Below the pieces are notes generated by a model. The model did not search any database, was not told the origin of the DNA, and saw only the letters and a program-made list of their open reading frames with translations. Made by a program: the position numbers and the translations under genes. A DNA stretch of 64,000 nt from Panulirus ornatus (lineage: Eukaryota > Arthropoda > Malacostraca > Decapoda > Palinuridae). The DNA is taken from contig NC_092230.1 of assembly GCF_036320965.1 (NCBI RefSeq), positions 44,586,235 to 44,650,234 of the forward strand, written 5' to 3'. Positions 1-14,925 of the stretch are shown one piece after another; position 1 is the first letter of the stretch, and each line of letters begins with the position of its first letter.

Positions 1-389
1 CACAACCGTGCTTCTCCTCGCCAGCACCCTCTTGCGTCCCTCCACCTCCACGTGGCCTCTCGCTTACACAGGGCTGAGCATCCCCTCCAGCAGCACCAGC
101 ACTAGTATCATCACCACACACACACACAACACACACGGTGGATGTCCTCATCCCCCGCCGACGTCGCTACTACACTTAATTGCTATATATTGTTTGTAAC
201 TGCTCGAGCCCACCTGTCGTCACCCAGTCCCATCTGTCCTCACTTGTGTTCATCTATCATGAGCTGGTGTGCGCCACCACAATCACCATCTACCATCCAC
301 TGCCTCTCCTCAACCGCCTTCCTGCCACAGCCCCGTACCTTGCCACCACCTACTTGCCGTATTATGTTTCACACCACATGCCGCCCACT

Positions 390-390
<1 letters not shown>

Positions 391-456
<66 letters not shown>
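391..456. repeat. (CT)n microsatellite
   Basis: About 32 units. Confidence 0.97.
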
Positions 457-459
<3 letters not shown>

Positions 460-728
460 CCACCAACACCCGCGTGTTACGCATTGCCTTTCTTCCTTCC
501 CTCGGCCATCCGTACACGCACACATTCCACTATCGGTCACCCAGCCAGCCACCTGCAGTACGGCTCCGAAACGGAAACCTAATGAGGTGTGTGTGAGCGG
601 GAGCCGCTCGGTAGCAGAGCGTAGAGGCGTCCTCCTCTTCATTTACCCCACACCTCCCCTCTCCTCCTCGCCCCAGGGAGAATCCCGCCACGCCTCGTGG
701 AACTTGAATGGCCATCTGCTGTCACTTG

Positions 729-730
<2 letters not shown>

Positions 731-799
<69 letters not shown>

Positions 800-803
800 G
801 GGG
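731..803. repeat. (GA)n followed by poly-G
   Basis: About 29 GA units and then a run of about 15 G. Confidence 0.97.
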
Positions 804-2070
804 TTCACCGTAAAGACCCGTCCATCCGTTGTTGGCTGTCGGCTGCAGAAAACATTTCCGCCACTGTTCGTAAACGCATCACTTCCTGGTTCAGGTGGTA
901 ACGTATCTGTGCTGTGCCAGGCAGCAGCAGCAGCAACAGCAGTTGGAAGGAATAGTCGCCAATGGATACACACCCGACCGGAAGCCCTTAAATATGAACT
1001 CGATCATGTTTCAAGAACAAGGGGGGGGGAAAATAATTGAGGTATATCGTAGAGAATGTACGCGAGTCGTTCGTTCTTCCATACCGAAGATTTTCATATT
1101 TTTTTTTTCTGTTTATATTAAAGATTTCATTGAGGGTAAGTATTCACCAAGCAGTTATATGATACGGTTGAAGGGCGCATAGGCTGAGGGTATAAGTGGA
1201 GGCAAACACAAGTGTAAAGTATATATAGACGTAACGAGGGTAACGGACTGGCCTGAGACCCAGCTCCCGTTGTAAAAAGGGGACCATACACCGTTCATAC
1301 TACCATCAACGTGCTCTTTGAAAACAAAGTCGTCACCAGGGTTATTGATGTTGGTATCAGTGCAAGAGGTCAGTATAAATCGTTTGAGACATAACAGAAT
1401 GTCCTTGCCTCGGAAATGAGGTTTGTGGTGCACTACGTATACACTGTCTATACATAACTTGTGGGATACAAAGAGGGACTTACGGTTGCCATAGAAGTAT
1501 TACACGACCTACGATTTGCTCGGCAGAGCTAATCAGGTGGAGAATGGAGCCGCCGGTTCAAATGCTCTGGGTCATAAAGACTCCTACAGATTGCTCACGA
1601 ACTGGTAACCTCAAGGCGTGTTTTGATGGTTGTAGTATACACACGACTGCCCTTAACCCACTCAGTGTGTGTGTGGGTTAAGGCCAAATAGCCGTGGGGT
1701 TAGATGGGGGGCAAGTGCAGAACGCACAGTGTGTGTGTGTGTGTGTGTGTATATCAACATGGTGACAGAAAGGGATCATGTGCGCTTCTCCGGGCACCCA
1801 GAGGCTTCGCGTGGGAAGAAGTGGCGTCATCGCTGACGGCGTTTGTACAGAGGGGGATAATGGAGGGTATTCGTATGTCTGTGTGTACATGATGCTTAAC
1901 CTTAACACATATGCAATTTTGCTGAGGCCAGGGTGGTTTTTTAGGCGTCACGTCGTCGTCGTCCATTGTTTATTAAAAGAGGGTTAGGAGTCGGGTTGGA
2001 GGTAATACGGAGGGAGGAGAAGCAGAGGAGGGTCGTGGTTGGGTTACAAAGAAAATAACAGGGGAGGGTG

Positions 2071-2073
<3 letters not shown>

Positions 2074-2140
<67 letters not shown>

Positions 2141-2160
2141 GAGGAGGAGGAGGAGGAGGG
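2074..2160. repeat. (GA)n then (GAG)n
   Basis: About 31 GA units run into about 7 GAG units. Confidence 0.97.
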
Positions 2161-2654
2161 GGTAACAAACACATCGGGGCGTTGTGAAGTGCCGTGGTTA
2201 GGGATGTGTGGTCGGGTTCTATTTGTTTAGGGCAGCAACAACGACAGTGTTCTCGTTTTAAGAAACTGTAAGTACACTTAACATAGGACGGAGATCTTCT
2301 AGAAGAGAACGGAAGCCTTTTTAATTATATAATGGCCCAGCCCCTCACAGCATAACCAAGTAGAGTGGGAGTGTAGTGAAGACTTTGCACGGCTTGACTG
2401 AATCAGAATGAGTTCGTTAAGGGCAAACTGGTACTCTTGGAGTGGCGCCGAGTTTTAATCAAGACAAGGGGTGTTAACTCCTAAAGAAGCGGAGGATCGT
2501 CTCGCTGTTAAGTGGGCCATTAGGTGGTTAAAGAGGCGGGGAGTTACTGTTGTTGGCAGTGACGTCATGCCGCTGAACACTCTTACTATTCTCTCCACTG
2601 GACACAGACCCTCCTCGCTTCCATCTTTGTGTATACGTTAACATCGAGTTGCGT

Positions 2655-2672
2655 CCCCCCCCCCCCCCCCCC
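2655..2672. repeat. Poly-C tract
   Basis: 18 consecutive C. Confidence 0.95.
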
Positions 2673-2909
2673 GCAACGTCGACCGTGATGTTCACTTTTC
2701 TCTCGCTGTCGATACCGTTTCATATTTTCTTCCGCAAGCGGTCGTACGGGCTTAGTGACGTGGGCGGTTGGTTTAGAAGCGTTCGTCCTCTCCTGCGGTG
2801 TGGGCTCGCCCGTGTCGAGGCGGGAGCCTGAGTAATAGAGAGAGGGAGGAGAGGGAGGGGAGAGTGTGCACTAGGAACATCTCTCGTTCGGTGGTTAGTC
2901 ATCGTAACT

Positions 2910-2910
<1 letters not shown>

Positions 2911-2952
<42 letters not shown>
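2911..2952. repeat. (GT)n microsatellite
   Basis: About 20 units. Confidence 0.97.
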
Positions 2953-2955
<3 letters not shown>

Positions 2956-3372
2956 ACTGCGTCTTGCCTTGCCTCCTCACACCACCAACACATCATCATC
3001 ATCATCAGCCCTGTTGTCTTGTACACACACTATTACCTCACCTGGATATAGCCGTTCCTTTGTAGTCTGTTGACTTGCATGGAGTGTTCACAACCTTTTT
3101 TTTTTCACCCCCTGAATTAGCCTGGATTGAGTGTTGTCTTCAGCCAGAACATTGTACAAGGTAGAAATAAAAACAAAATTATGTTGTATGTCTGTGTGTG
3201 TGTATGTGTGCGTGCGAATGTGTGTGTGTGTGAGTATGAGGCCTCGAGTGTGTGGGCTGCACGTGACTGTGGCTGCCCTAACCCGAGTGTCACTTTCTTT
3301 TTTTGTTCTTTGGCTTGTGTTGTGGACCCACCCCTCATTTTGTTTTGTTTGTTTTTGTTCTGTGTTTTGCAG

Positions 3373-5396
<2,024 letters not shown>

Positions 5397-7340
5397 AAGT
5401 GGCAGCGCTGTGAACCGGCCTATTGTGTCTTCTGAGCGACGGTCTGTCGAGAGGTTAACTGGGCAAAAGTGGTGACACCTGACGCCCCTGGGTTGATGGG
5501 AGACAAAAGAGGACCAGGTTAATCAGTGGACAGTCGATACTGCGCAGGACACTTGTGTGTGTTTTGTAGATACCTGGCGGCAAGTTCCACAGTGATAAAA
5601 AAAAAAAAAATTCTTAAAGCAAATTGTGATGAATGGGCAGGTCATACGGTCGCCCGACTGCCAAGCGAGCCTGTAGGTGAAGGTGATGAGGGCCCTCGGC
5701 AGGAGTTATAATACAGAATGACCTCTGCTTCCTGGTGGCAGGGTCGGTCCGCCTCATGTAGTGATGTATGATGATGATGTTCAGTATTAAGACTGTAGTG
5801 ATCGTGTTCTGAGGAAGTGTTCGATGGACAGCCTTGCTGGATAATTTTTTGTAGGTTCCCTGTGTTACCTATATTTTGGTTGTCCTTGTCCAATTTTTTT
5901 TTAGAGCCATTTTAGGTTCTACATTTCTTGTCTCGATTGATGAGAGACATTTTGTAAAGTATTATTCTCAAGGTTTTTTGCTCATAAAATAGGCAGCAGA
6001 TAGTTGCCCTTATTACTTAAACGAGGCTGTGAGGGGTTCTGAAGGTCTCCTCCTCGACTCCACCGTTTGTGAACTGCTGCAAAACAGTCAGGTTTCCCCA
6101 CTATATGAGGAACAGTACCTGCAATATAGCCCTTCATCTCTCCTTTTAAAGAACTAGACCAAGTTGACTGTTGATGGCAGTCTTAACCGGTGTAGTCAAG
6201 GACGGTGGTGGTGGGGTGGAAAAAAAGGCTTTGGACATTCTGCCCAACACCTTCAGTCCCTTAACGGTGCCTCACACAACGGTATCTCGATGTCTACTGA
6301 GAACGGGGGTGGAGATTATTCGTCCACAACGTAATACGAAGCTAACGAGAATTGTGGAAGCTTGTGATTTTTTTTTTTTTTTCGGAAGTAAATGGTTGGG
6401 AGGGTGATGGGTGGTAGTAGGGTAAGGGGGGGCGGCGTTGTTTTCTTTTATGGCATTGCGAAAGATGTTGGCTGTACTTCTCGAGGATGTCGACATGTAA
6501 TTACAGTACTGTGTTGCCTAAAACTGTTTTGATTCGGGACGGCTTTGAAACGACCGAATACCATATGTATGGCTCTTGTGTAATACTTTGTACTCTGTGG
6601 GATAATTTAGTGCTTTTTTTCCTGACCGTTCGTTTTTCTCCCTCCTTATTCTTAGCTGTATAATAACCTTGCTCTGTCGTTTCCCCAATCCACCTCTCCC
6701 CTCCTCCGTCCACTTTCTCGTCCGTCTTCGATCTTCTCTGTGGGTCCTTTCCCATCATCCTCTGTTTCATAATCCTCCAGAGAGCTGGCGTTTGACGAAG
6801 CAGGCGGCTGGTTTGCTCCCCAGGTTTCGTCAACGAGCATATCACGAGATGTGTGTTTGTGTGTGACGAGTGAACTGTGGCGGAGAGACTGTTTTTATGA
6901 GAGGCGATTGGTAGCCACGTAATGACCAATGACCTCGGGTTCAGGTCAGTTGGGGTAGCGCAAGTTTCCTCTTGGTGCCGATGTAACAGATGACGGAGAA
7001 TTCATCACATGGCTTCAAGTCTTGCCATGGCGCCAGGTGTCCGCCAAAGGGCGTTGGGCACGTCCGGGAGCTCTCATGTCTTATGCCGTTCAGAATCATT
7101 AAATCCCGATTGTGACACTTCACAAACCTTACAGTCCTGCGTTGACTTTTAAGAATGATAACCTAGGCTGTCGAGTGACAGCCTACAAGGAAACAAAAGT
7201 GCCGTCGAGTTATATATATATATATCTCAATAGTTCACGGGTTCTTCTTCTTCGTCGTTGTTAATGTTTCCGTAATAACGCTAAGCGTCAAGCGAAGTGT
7301 AAAAGAAGTATATGAATAAAAAGTCCATGAGCTGTGTTGT
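5397..7340 (+). other. gro: Probable groucho 3' UTR
   Basis: About 1.9 kb of T-rich, mostly unique DNA with no long tandem repeat follows the stop codon. It contains short A and T runs (5588, 6369) and no credible gene. The end is inferred from the polyadenylation candidate at 7315. Transcript data would be needed to fix the end. Confidence 0.45.
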
Positions 7341-7353
7341 TGTTGTTGTGTGG
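7315..7353 (+). promoter_or_regulatory. Candidate polyadenylation site for groucho
   Basis: A canonical AATAAA (7315-7320) is followed about 12 nt later by a GT-rich downstream element (7332-7353, repeated GTT/TGTG), the normal arrangement of a metazoan poly(A) site. An ATTAAA at 7098 is a weaker alternative; another AATAAA lies near 8477. Confidence 0.4.
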
Positions 7354-7804
7354 GAGATGGAAATGTTGGAAAGGGTCGTCAGTTTTAGGAAAGTCGCACA
7401 GGTATTGCCGGAGTAAATTCGTGGTCATCGGTTTGAAAAGAAGAAAAAAAATCGAACTCAAATTGCCTCGTTCTAGTTTTAATGACGAATCATTCCGAAG
7501 ATGTTCCTGTTGAAGCATGATAACCTCAGTGGGGCGGATGATTGTAAATTAGTAATCAAATTGATATTAGTTTGTATTACCGAGCATAAGCATCGAAAAA
7601 AAAAAGGTCATTTGGGATTGGAGGCAACATAGCGAGTCAGGCGTCATCAGTCTCGTATCTAGTCACCACACAACAAAGAACGGGCCGGCATCAGAGCCTC
7701 TGTAGGGTCCGTGTCGGCTGGGGACTGATGAATTTGACATCTGCCGACCGTAATAATGCTTATCAAATTTGAGGTCTTGTATTTCTTTAGACTTTCTCAG
7801 GATG

Positions 7805-7870
<66 letters not shown>

Positions 7871-8629
7871 CCGCATGTGACTAGGAGGCATAAAAGGCAT
7901 GGCTAGGGTCTGTAGTTTCCATTGGTCGGTCAAACGCACTGGTGAGCTGGTTACTATGGGAAATATGACAAAGTACAAAACAAAAAAAAAAAGTTAACAT
8001 GGCTGAATGAAACACTATTGGTGGCAGAGAAAATGTCTGTTGTAGGCTTCGCTTTCCCTGTGGATGTTGTATAGACCTGTTTTCAATAATATATTATTTA
8101 TATAGTTGAATACTGTTGTGAGCTGTCGACACTGCTTAGTGCAACTTTGGTGATATGGAGGTCATTTTCAAGGTAAAATATAAAAAAGAAAAAAATATTA
8201 GGATTTAAGGAATAGTGAGGAAAAAAAAAAAAGTATTTTCTTATTACAGTTGTTAAGCTGCCGTGTCGTGAGGTCACAACTCAGAAAGGTTGAAATTAAC
8301 TGTTATACATTCCTGTCGGTGTGAGGCGAGCGAGGGTGATTTGGGGCTGGGAGTCGCGTTGCCACAGCCCCAAAAAACCTAATTTGTTGTATCATGAAAC
8401 TTGAAGTGATGTGAGCTTAGGGCATTTTGTGTTACGATTACCACAAAAACAAGAAAGTCAAAGTTACCTTCAGAGAATAAAGAACGTATTTTCTGTTTCG
8501 TTTTGTTATAATTGAACGAATACCAGTTAAAGTTAGCTCACAATATACTCGAGTTTGACACTAGTAAACCATTAAAAACGCTTACGTGACGGTCCAGTGT
8601 TGTGCTGAAGTATTGCTGGGAGGCGGTGG
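7341..8629. other. AT-rich intergenic DNA, no gene seen
   Basis: Unique DNA with A-runs, interrupted by the (TA)n tract at 7810. No protein similarity was recognised on either strand. Confidence 0.5.
7810..7869. repeat. (TA)n microsatellite
   Basis: About 30 uninterrupted TA units. Confidence 0.97.
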
Positions 8630-8729
8630 CCATCTAGTGTGTATGGCGGGAAGCTTTCAATGTTCTTTTTTTTCCCCACCAGGCGTTAATACGTAATGCT
8701 TTCAAGTTCCTGCTGGACACACTAGATGG
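8630..8729. repeat. 100-bp inverted-repeat element (MITE- or hairpin-like)
   Basis: CCATCTAGTGTGT at 8630-8642 and its exact reverse complement ACACACTAGATGG at 8717-8729 bound a 100-bp segment. The pairing continues imperfectly to about 19 of 23 positions. The segment could be a very short MITE, or a stem with a ~54-nt loop. I see no clear target-site duplication. Confidence 0.55.
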
Positions 8730-10779
8730 ATCACACACAGTTGCACACGATTATCACCTGGACTTTGTTGGTGGAAATATGAACCCAAGGTCTTTCTCAG
8801 CCTAGATTGATATTCTGATGTGATTTCTCATTAAGAACACATTAAACATAATAAGGCCTTTCTCATTACGAGTCGATGTCCTCATCATTCGTGAGGTTTC
8901 CTCTTGTAAAAAAGAAAAAGGGCGTCGTTCATGAGTTTCGCGACGGAATAAGTGACCCTTTGAAGTCTTGTGTGAACGCGACTGGTTGACTTCCGTGAAA
9001 ATAAGTTATTAGCAAGAACTGTGGACACTCGAATTCAAAAGAGTTTCGCATGGGTCTACGCCTAGGTTGTTGGGAGTGGACGGAAGTGTTCCGGCGTGAG
9101 AGGCATCTTTGGACTCTCTCTCAAAAGTCTTTGGTGTCGCGTTCCTCGCTAAATGCATCTCCAGAGTATTATAAAAGTTGGGCCAGTGTTCTAATACAGT
9201 AGTGACAATATGGGTGTGAATGAATGAAGGGAGGGAGGGAGGGAAGGGAAGGGGGAATGCAGATCGGAGAAACATTTTGTGGCTGTTCGGTAATTTAAGA
9301 ATCTGATGCGTGCTTTGTGGATGCACTGGACGTTGTGATAGCCAGTGATTACGCGGAGATGGGAGGCTGTCATTGCCTGCTGCCCGTAGTTACTTGCAGT
9401 ACTGTTCAGGTAAAAAAAAAAGGGGGGGGGGGGCAGTCGAAACTGGTCGGGTCAATTGTTCACAGGTTAGGGAGGGGGACACTTGACCACGCGACAGTTA
9501 CCACACTTTGCACCATCTTTCTGCAAGGAATTTTATAGTATATGTTGAATTAACAAAACGGGTATATTCATAAACAGTAGTATTTCTCCTGTGGAATTCC
9601 TCAAGACTCGAGATGCACACATATTTTTTTGCGGCACTACCGAGTGAGAATGGCCCACAAAACGCTACCTCAGGTTTAGGAGAATTGAGCCTAGTGGAGG
9701 TATGGGTTTAATGGTCATTTTGTCTTGCCGTAGCGGTTCTATTTGAGGCATTATGTAGGTAAACCTTAAAACTCCAGGCTGTAGACAGCGTCAGGTAAAG
9801 TGTTCCTTGTCCGGAAACACTAATATTATTATTATCCCCCATGACCACTTAGTTCTATATATATATATATTTTTTTTTTCCATATTATTTAACGACCAAC
9901 TTGCTATATACCATTTTTCTTCGACAGTAATGATTGATCTCTTCAATTTTTATATGTACATTTTTTTTTTTTGTAATAGTTGGAAAGAAAAAAAAAAATA
10001 AATACTTAAGACGTAGTTATTTTATTTGTGTATTTTTGTGAGGTGTTCAGTTGTGGGGTATCGAAGCTGTGAAGTAAAACTGGGAGGTCAAGTGCCTGTG
10101 AAGCCTTGCTCTCCGTAAATTTCCTAGGTTGTACTGGTTAGGTCACCCAACTGGCGAGATTCCAGTTTAGATGTAACTTCGGTTGGCAGTGTCGATGAAT
10201 TGTATACCACAGCTGTGGGGTCCAGGCCAAGGCAGCTAATGCGGATAGATGCCTAACATTTCCTCTATATTAGAGTGAAAGTTTAATAAAAATAAAGATG
10301 TAATCCACGGGACAATTATTTTTCTGTAATTAGACTAAACTGGAGTGTAAAACGAAACGGCAGAACGGGTCGAATTTGTAACGTAAACAGTTTCTGAAAC
10401 TTCAAGAAGAAACTTATGCATAATGTTTGACGTAGCCCCTATCCCTCACGTGCTGGCCTGCCACACAGCTGTGTACACAAATCCATCTACATCAGCGAAA
10501 GTCTCGCTAAAAGTGTACAACTAGTGAATGTATTATGCCCTCTCTCTCTCCACAATGAATAGTGCAACATCACTATGTGTAAGAGATTTGCAATAAAACA
10601 TGAAAGACAATTATATTTTATATCCTTCAATGTAATTTGGTTTTTGTTTCAGATCCTGCCGTTCCTGAATGATAAGAAATACTGGTAAATATTGTCTGTA
10701 AAATGTATTAGCGGACTTTCAAACACGAGTCTCTAAAAATCCAGTTCTATTGCTGAGAGAGGGGAGACGAATTTTGCAA
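8730..10779. other. AT-rich unique DNA, no gene seen
   Basis: Contains A/T runs (9862, 9961, 9985), a G-run at 9422-9432 and short TA stretches. Nothing recognisable as coding or RNA. Confidence 0.5.
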
Positions 10780-11870
10780 CTAGAATAAAAGATGCAGTTA
10801 TGCTGTCAGCGGTAAAAGGCACGAAAGTAAATAAAACGGCAGGTCCAGGCAAGTCTTATAAAAGGACACTGGATGAGACGAACAATGAAAATTAAACCCT
10901 TCTCAGCCCGATCAAGTCGCTGCAACTGGAGATGTTCCAGAGTAACTGAAATTTGCCAAAGTAACACCAATACTTGAACAATAATTCACTTTAAGTTACT
11001 GAAAATCGCGAACGATACTAAGTGGGGAAATGAACCTACAACAGAAACTGAATGATTGCAGCCTCAAAGTTGCAGATAAACTGATTGAGTTCGCTCACCA
11101 GTGACAAGTGAATTCCAATGTAGTTAAGTGCATGTATTTACACATCGGTGGTTCAATTTACAAACTACGGCATGAAAGTGTGTTAAGCTACAACAGGTCA
11201 ATGAGGATGAGTACTTGGATGTAATGATCTCTCGTGACCTAAAGCCAAAGCGAGGCGAAAGGTACTCTTGGGTTCATTGGTTGGGCTGTCACATTAAAGT
11301 TGGGAAGTTATCCCCCCACTGTACAACTCCCCGGTGCGTCCCCATTAAGTTGGGAAACTATCCCCCCACTGTACAACTCCCCGGTGCGTCCCCATTAAGT
11401 TGGGAAACTATCCCCCCCACTGTACAACTCCCCGGTGCGTCTCCATTAAGTTGGGAAACTATCCCCCCACTGTACAACTCCCTGGTGCGTCCCCATCTTG
11501 AGTACTGTGTCCAGTTTTGGTCACCCTAGCTGAGGGAAGACACAAACAGAATGGACCGAGTACAGAGGCGAGCTACCAAGGTGATTACCAGCCTAAGTAA
11601 CAAAATCCTATGAGCCGACTGTACGAATCAAATGGATTCATCTTAGAAAAGGTTAAGAGGAGATCTAACACAAGTATTCACAATTATTATAGGCTTAAGT
11701 AATCTCTAACCAGCTACTTAAGAGTTAATTTGTCTGACTTCACTCGTTGTACACTCTCTTCAACAGGACTGTTAACATAGGGAATGATTTACTGATCGGA
11801 GTAATGGACAGCAGTGCCATAGATAAGGTTTAAGCTCGAACTTGATTAAACAATTTTGCTTCAATTCTAC
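10780..11870 (+). mobile_element. CR1-like LINE remnant (reverse transcriptase, disrupted)
   Basis: Broken frames give the diagnostic order of a CR1-type reverse transcriptase. First comes KVNKTAGPGK near 10828 (the K..NK..GPD motif). Then LIEFAHQ and a VKCMYLHIG segment near 11083-11150, [12 protein letters not shown] at 11215, [18 protein letters not shown] near 11470-11526, RVQRRATKVI near 11560, and KRLRGDLTQVFTIIIGL near 11650. A typical 3' ORF end (NIGNDLL...) lies near 11775. Stops and frameshifts are numerous, and the fingers-to-YADD portion is missing, so there is an internal deletion. It shares a DNA stretch around the NKTAGP motif with the piece at 34690. Non-functional fossil. Confidence 0.85.
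11292..11493 (+). repeat. ~50-bp tandem repeat inside the LINE remnant, 4 copies
   Basis: Units start at 11292, 11343, 11393 and 11444. Each contains TTAAGTTGGGAAACTATCC (or a one-base variant) and CCCCGGTGCG. The repeat expanded within the LINE coding segment just before the LVRPHLEY motif. Confidence 0.93.
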
Positions 11871-12779
11871 GAGTGGAATTATATGCGCCTCATTAGCCAT
11901 ACGATCAATTTACACTGTGCTCTTCCTCTGAAAAAATCTGAATATCTCTCTACTCCTGCCAGACTAATCCATGTTTCTTTTTCACTGTCACAGACAGACT
12001 CATCATTAGTTACTGCGATATAAACAATATATTCGGAGATCATCCATACAACCAAATTTCAATTGCCTGTGTATAACAGACAAATAAAATGAAAAAAAAA
12101 AAGAAATAATCTATTAAGAAAGTCATAGTCTACCGCAGGTTATACAGGCACCATCTTGAATCCAAACTATACACACAGTTGATCTAATGTGTAACATAAT
12201 CACGGTCTATACCCAGTTTCAAAAGCAGAGAAAACTCTGTTCTTGGAGGAAAACATCTAATGAATGGACAGCTCATTATGAGGACTTTGGCTGACATTAT
12301 TCATCGACTGAAGAGCACACTGAAATAATAAGTACGAGTAATAATATCTCATTAACTTAAGAGAGTCTGTGCGTACATCTTTAAGAGCCCTAAAAGGCCC
12401 TAAATTTTGGATGTACTCATGCACAAAAGTACACATCAAGGCCAGGCCTTAACTGAAATATAAAGAGGTGAATGAAAGGGACAAGGAAAGATATCTAAGA
12501 ATTCTGGAGGAAGTGATAAACCCGGTCTTTTGAAAAGTGCCAGGTCATAGTCCCTGGGAAAGACACGACACGACGGAGACTTCTAAAGCTTCGAGATGTA
12601 CGAAAAGAAATAGATATCAAAACAGTCCACCCATGAGTAGCCTTACAGACTCACAGTAACCATCAGACGCAGCAACCTGCCACGTATTGGGCACTGTCAG
12701 CCATAGTAGTAAACACATTAACTAGGTGTCCACACATCAGTCCTTGGAGTATATAAGGACTGAGCCGGCCAGGATAACG
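11871..12779. other. AT-rich unique DNA, no gene seen
   Basis: No repeat or reading frame of interest beyond a short A-run near 12091. Confidence 0.45.
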
Positions 12780-13700
12780 GTTTACATGATCAATTTGGAG
12801 AGGTCTGATGCACCGAGGATCCAGTGATGCTGGTGCAAGATCCGTCGGTATTAACTCCCTTTAGTGGCCGTGGCTGGAATGGGATTAGGACGAGCCACCT
12901 GCTGCACCCTGATGAGTGATGCTGGGGGGCATATGCCAGGAGTTGCGACCGGCCGTTGACGACTTGCAGGACGCGTTGAGCGGAACTGGGAGGCGGACGT
13001 GGAGTCTGAGACACTTGGCACTAACTAGTGCATTAAGGACGATGATTTAACTCAAGTGATTGTAGGGAGGGCAAGCTCAGTTCTGACGTTCATTACCCTG
13101 TGTGAGACAACTACCACTGCTCTATTTTGCAAGATCTCAAGGAAACGCGTCAGTTTCGGATCAACCATAGACAGGTGGTAATGACTAGGCCACACTGAGT
13201 GGCGGTGTGAGTGTGAACTGGTCAAGTAGAACTTGAAGTCTCTCGGGTGAGCGAGATGCTAAGACAGATGTCATCGTCATAACACAGCACAAAGTCATCA
13301 GTATCAAGGATATGGAGAAGTTTATGGATGAGAGCACTGAACAGTGTTGGACTTGGGACCTCTTCCCTGTGGGGTCCTTAGGGCAAAAGGAAAAGGGTCT
13401 CTGAGGGCGCCTCTAAACAGGACCTCTTGCGTGGCGGTCGCATACCTATCCTCCGATCCATCTCAGCACCTGACCCCCCCTCACGCCGCGCTCTTGAAAG
13501 ATTCGCAATACCAAAGCAAGATTTGAGGTCACTGGAGGCTGTCCATGTGTATTCATTCTCTTGTGCTCTCAGACTCCGTGGAAACCAAGGGTGTCCCATG
13601 CTCGCACGCCAGTTAAGGACTCTTGGTATGTCTATAGCTTGCACCACACTGTTGCCTCTAATCTTTGCCGAACCTTAATCCACTGCTTCGCCGGTTGGTT
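12780..13700 (-). mobile_element. Non-LTR retrotransposon remnant (I/Nimb-like reverse transcriptase), disrupted
   Basis: On the minus strand, from 13450 downward, frames jump between pieces that match a reverse transcriptase. LLRWIGGYVCDRHARGPV (thumb-side helix) is followed by GTPQG-type residues near 13375, PSPTLFSALIHKLL near 13350, and TDDFVLCYDDDICL near 13275, a degenerate Y-A-D-D active site. Further upstream pieces reach about 13650. Frameshifts and stops make it a fossil. Which LINE clade it belongs to is a guess from the PQG...SPTLF and YADDICL style; boundaries are approximate. Confidence 0.7.
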
Positions 13701-14530
13701 TAATGTTCAGACGTCGAAGTGTTGTTCCCCGATGTTTTCGATGGTAGGCCACCTCTCGTCTGTGACGGATCGTCGAGTCCTTCCTTCCTTCCTTCGTACC
13801 CTCTGTAGATGTAGCAGGCGATTACCAGTGGGCTGCCTCCCTCACCAGTGTAATCAATGACCCCATCAACTCGAAGTCCCCCATCAGTGTGATACAGTCA
13901 GCTACAGAGGCATAAAAAAAACCGCTGTCCTGGGGGTGCGTCCCTTTCCTTCACCACCTGAGCCCAACGCCAATGAGACTGGCGGAGTATATACAGAGGA
14001 TGTTCAGCAAAGACATACACTGTGGGATAATGTCTGGTTACTCCAAAAGATCGGGTCGATGAAGTACTAGACAACTCTCTCCATCAACATCAACTCTAAA
14101 CCCATATCATAAGGAATATTTTTCTGCTGAATACAAACTTGTGGTTAGAATATCGTTTGGTCGTCTTAATGACCTTTAAATCAAGTTGTTAAATGAATAC
14201 TATCTTAAAGCATTACCTAATCATCGGCATCGTATTTACTGAATATCTAACGCTAACTGAGAGCATTATGATATGTTTCTATGATCATTCAAGCACAGAA
14301 GTGTTTCAATTTTGAAATAGAATGTTTTTCAGCTGAAAAATACCAGCAATTTTTGGCATCTTTTTCAGGAATGAGATTTCATTAAAAACCTCATTACAAA
14401 AAAATATTTTTTTCATGCTGGATACAAACCTGGTGTTAAAGTACAGTTTGGTTGTGTTTACGATCTTTAATCAAAGTGGTAAATGGGAGACAGTTTAGTC
14501 CCGCGCCTTAAAAAACAAATAAACCACGCT
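13701..14530. other. Unique DNA, no gene seen
   Basis: No convincing similarity. Two segments of related sequence occur near 14080-14170 and 14395-14470 (a CTGAATACAAACTTG / CTGGATACAAACCTG core), suggesting an old local duplication. Confidence 0.45.
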
Positions 14531-14531
14531 C

Positions 14532-14925
14532 CTTAAACACCCCCAGAAATAAGTCATGCACCTAAACCACCCCCAGAAATAAATCACGCGCCTTAAACAC
14601 CCCAGAAATAAATTACATATCTTAAACACCCCCAGAAATAAATAACGCACCCTCAGAAATAAACACCTTAAACACCCCCAGAAATAAATAACACACCTCA
14701 AACACCCCCAGAAATAAATAACGCACCTCAAACACCCCCAGAAATAAATAACGCACCTTAAACACCCCCAGAAATAAATAACACGCCTTAAACACCCCAA
14801 GAAATAAATAACGCACCTCAAACACCCCCAGAAATAAATAACGCATCTCAAACACCCCCAGAAATGAATAACGCATCTCAAACACCCCCAGAAATGAATA
14901 ACACACCTTAAGTGCCGCCAGAAAT
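14532..14925. repeat. 30-bp minisatellite (~13 copies)
   Basis: The unit includes AACACCCCCAGAAATAAATA with a variable end (ACGCACCTC, ACACGCCTT and similar). Because 30 is divisible by three, the minus strand stays open for over 250 codons as a 10-residue repeat (VRYLFLGVFE type). This is a by-product of the repeat and not a gene. Confidence 0.95.

Larger units (their letters stand above)
1..3372. other. Upstream intronic or flanking DNA of groucho, no exon recognised
   Basis: No conserved coding segment could be recognised on either strand. The stretch carries (CT)n, (GA)n, (GT)n, poly-G and poly-C tracts, with short unique DNA between them. It ends in a clear splice acceptor (T/G-rich tract then CAG at 3370-3372). 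The Groucho Q domain, which would be needed for a complete gene, is absent, so this is most simply part of a long intron. An alternative first exon cannot be excluded. Confidence 0.6.

Noticed and set aside
895..960. Short CAG run (QQQQQQQ in one frame) as an upstream Groucho exon
   Set aside because: No match to the conserved Groucho Q-domain sequence and no consistent splice sites; simple trinucleotide run.
1505..1575. Possible tRNA-derived SINE (A-box-like TTGCTCGGCAGAGC, B-box-like GGTTCAAATGC)
   Set aside because: The box matches are weak, no cloverleaf folds by eye, and no tail or second copy was seen in the window.
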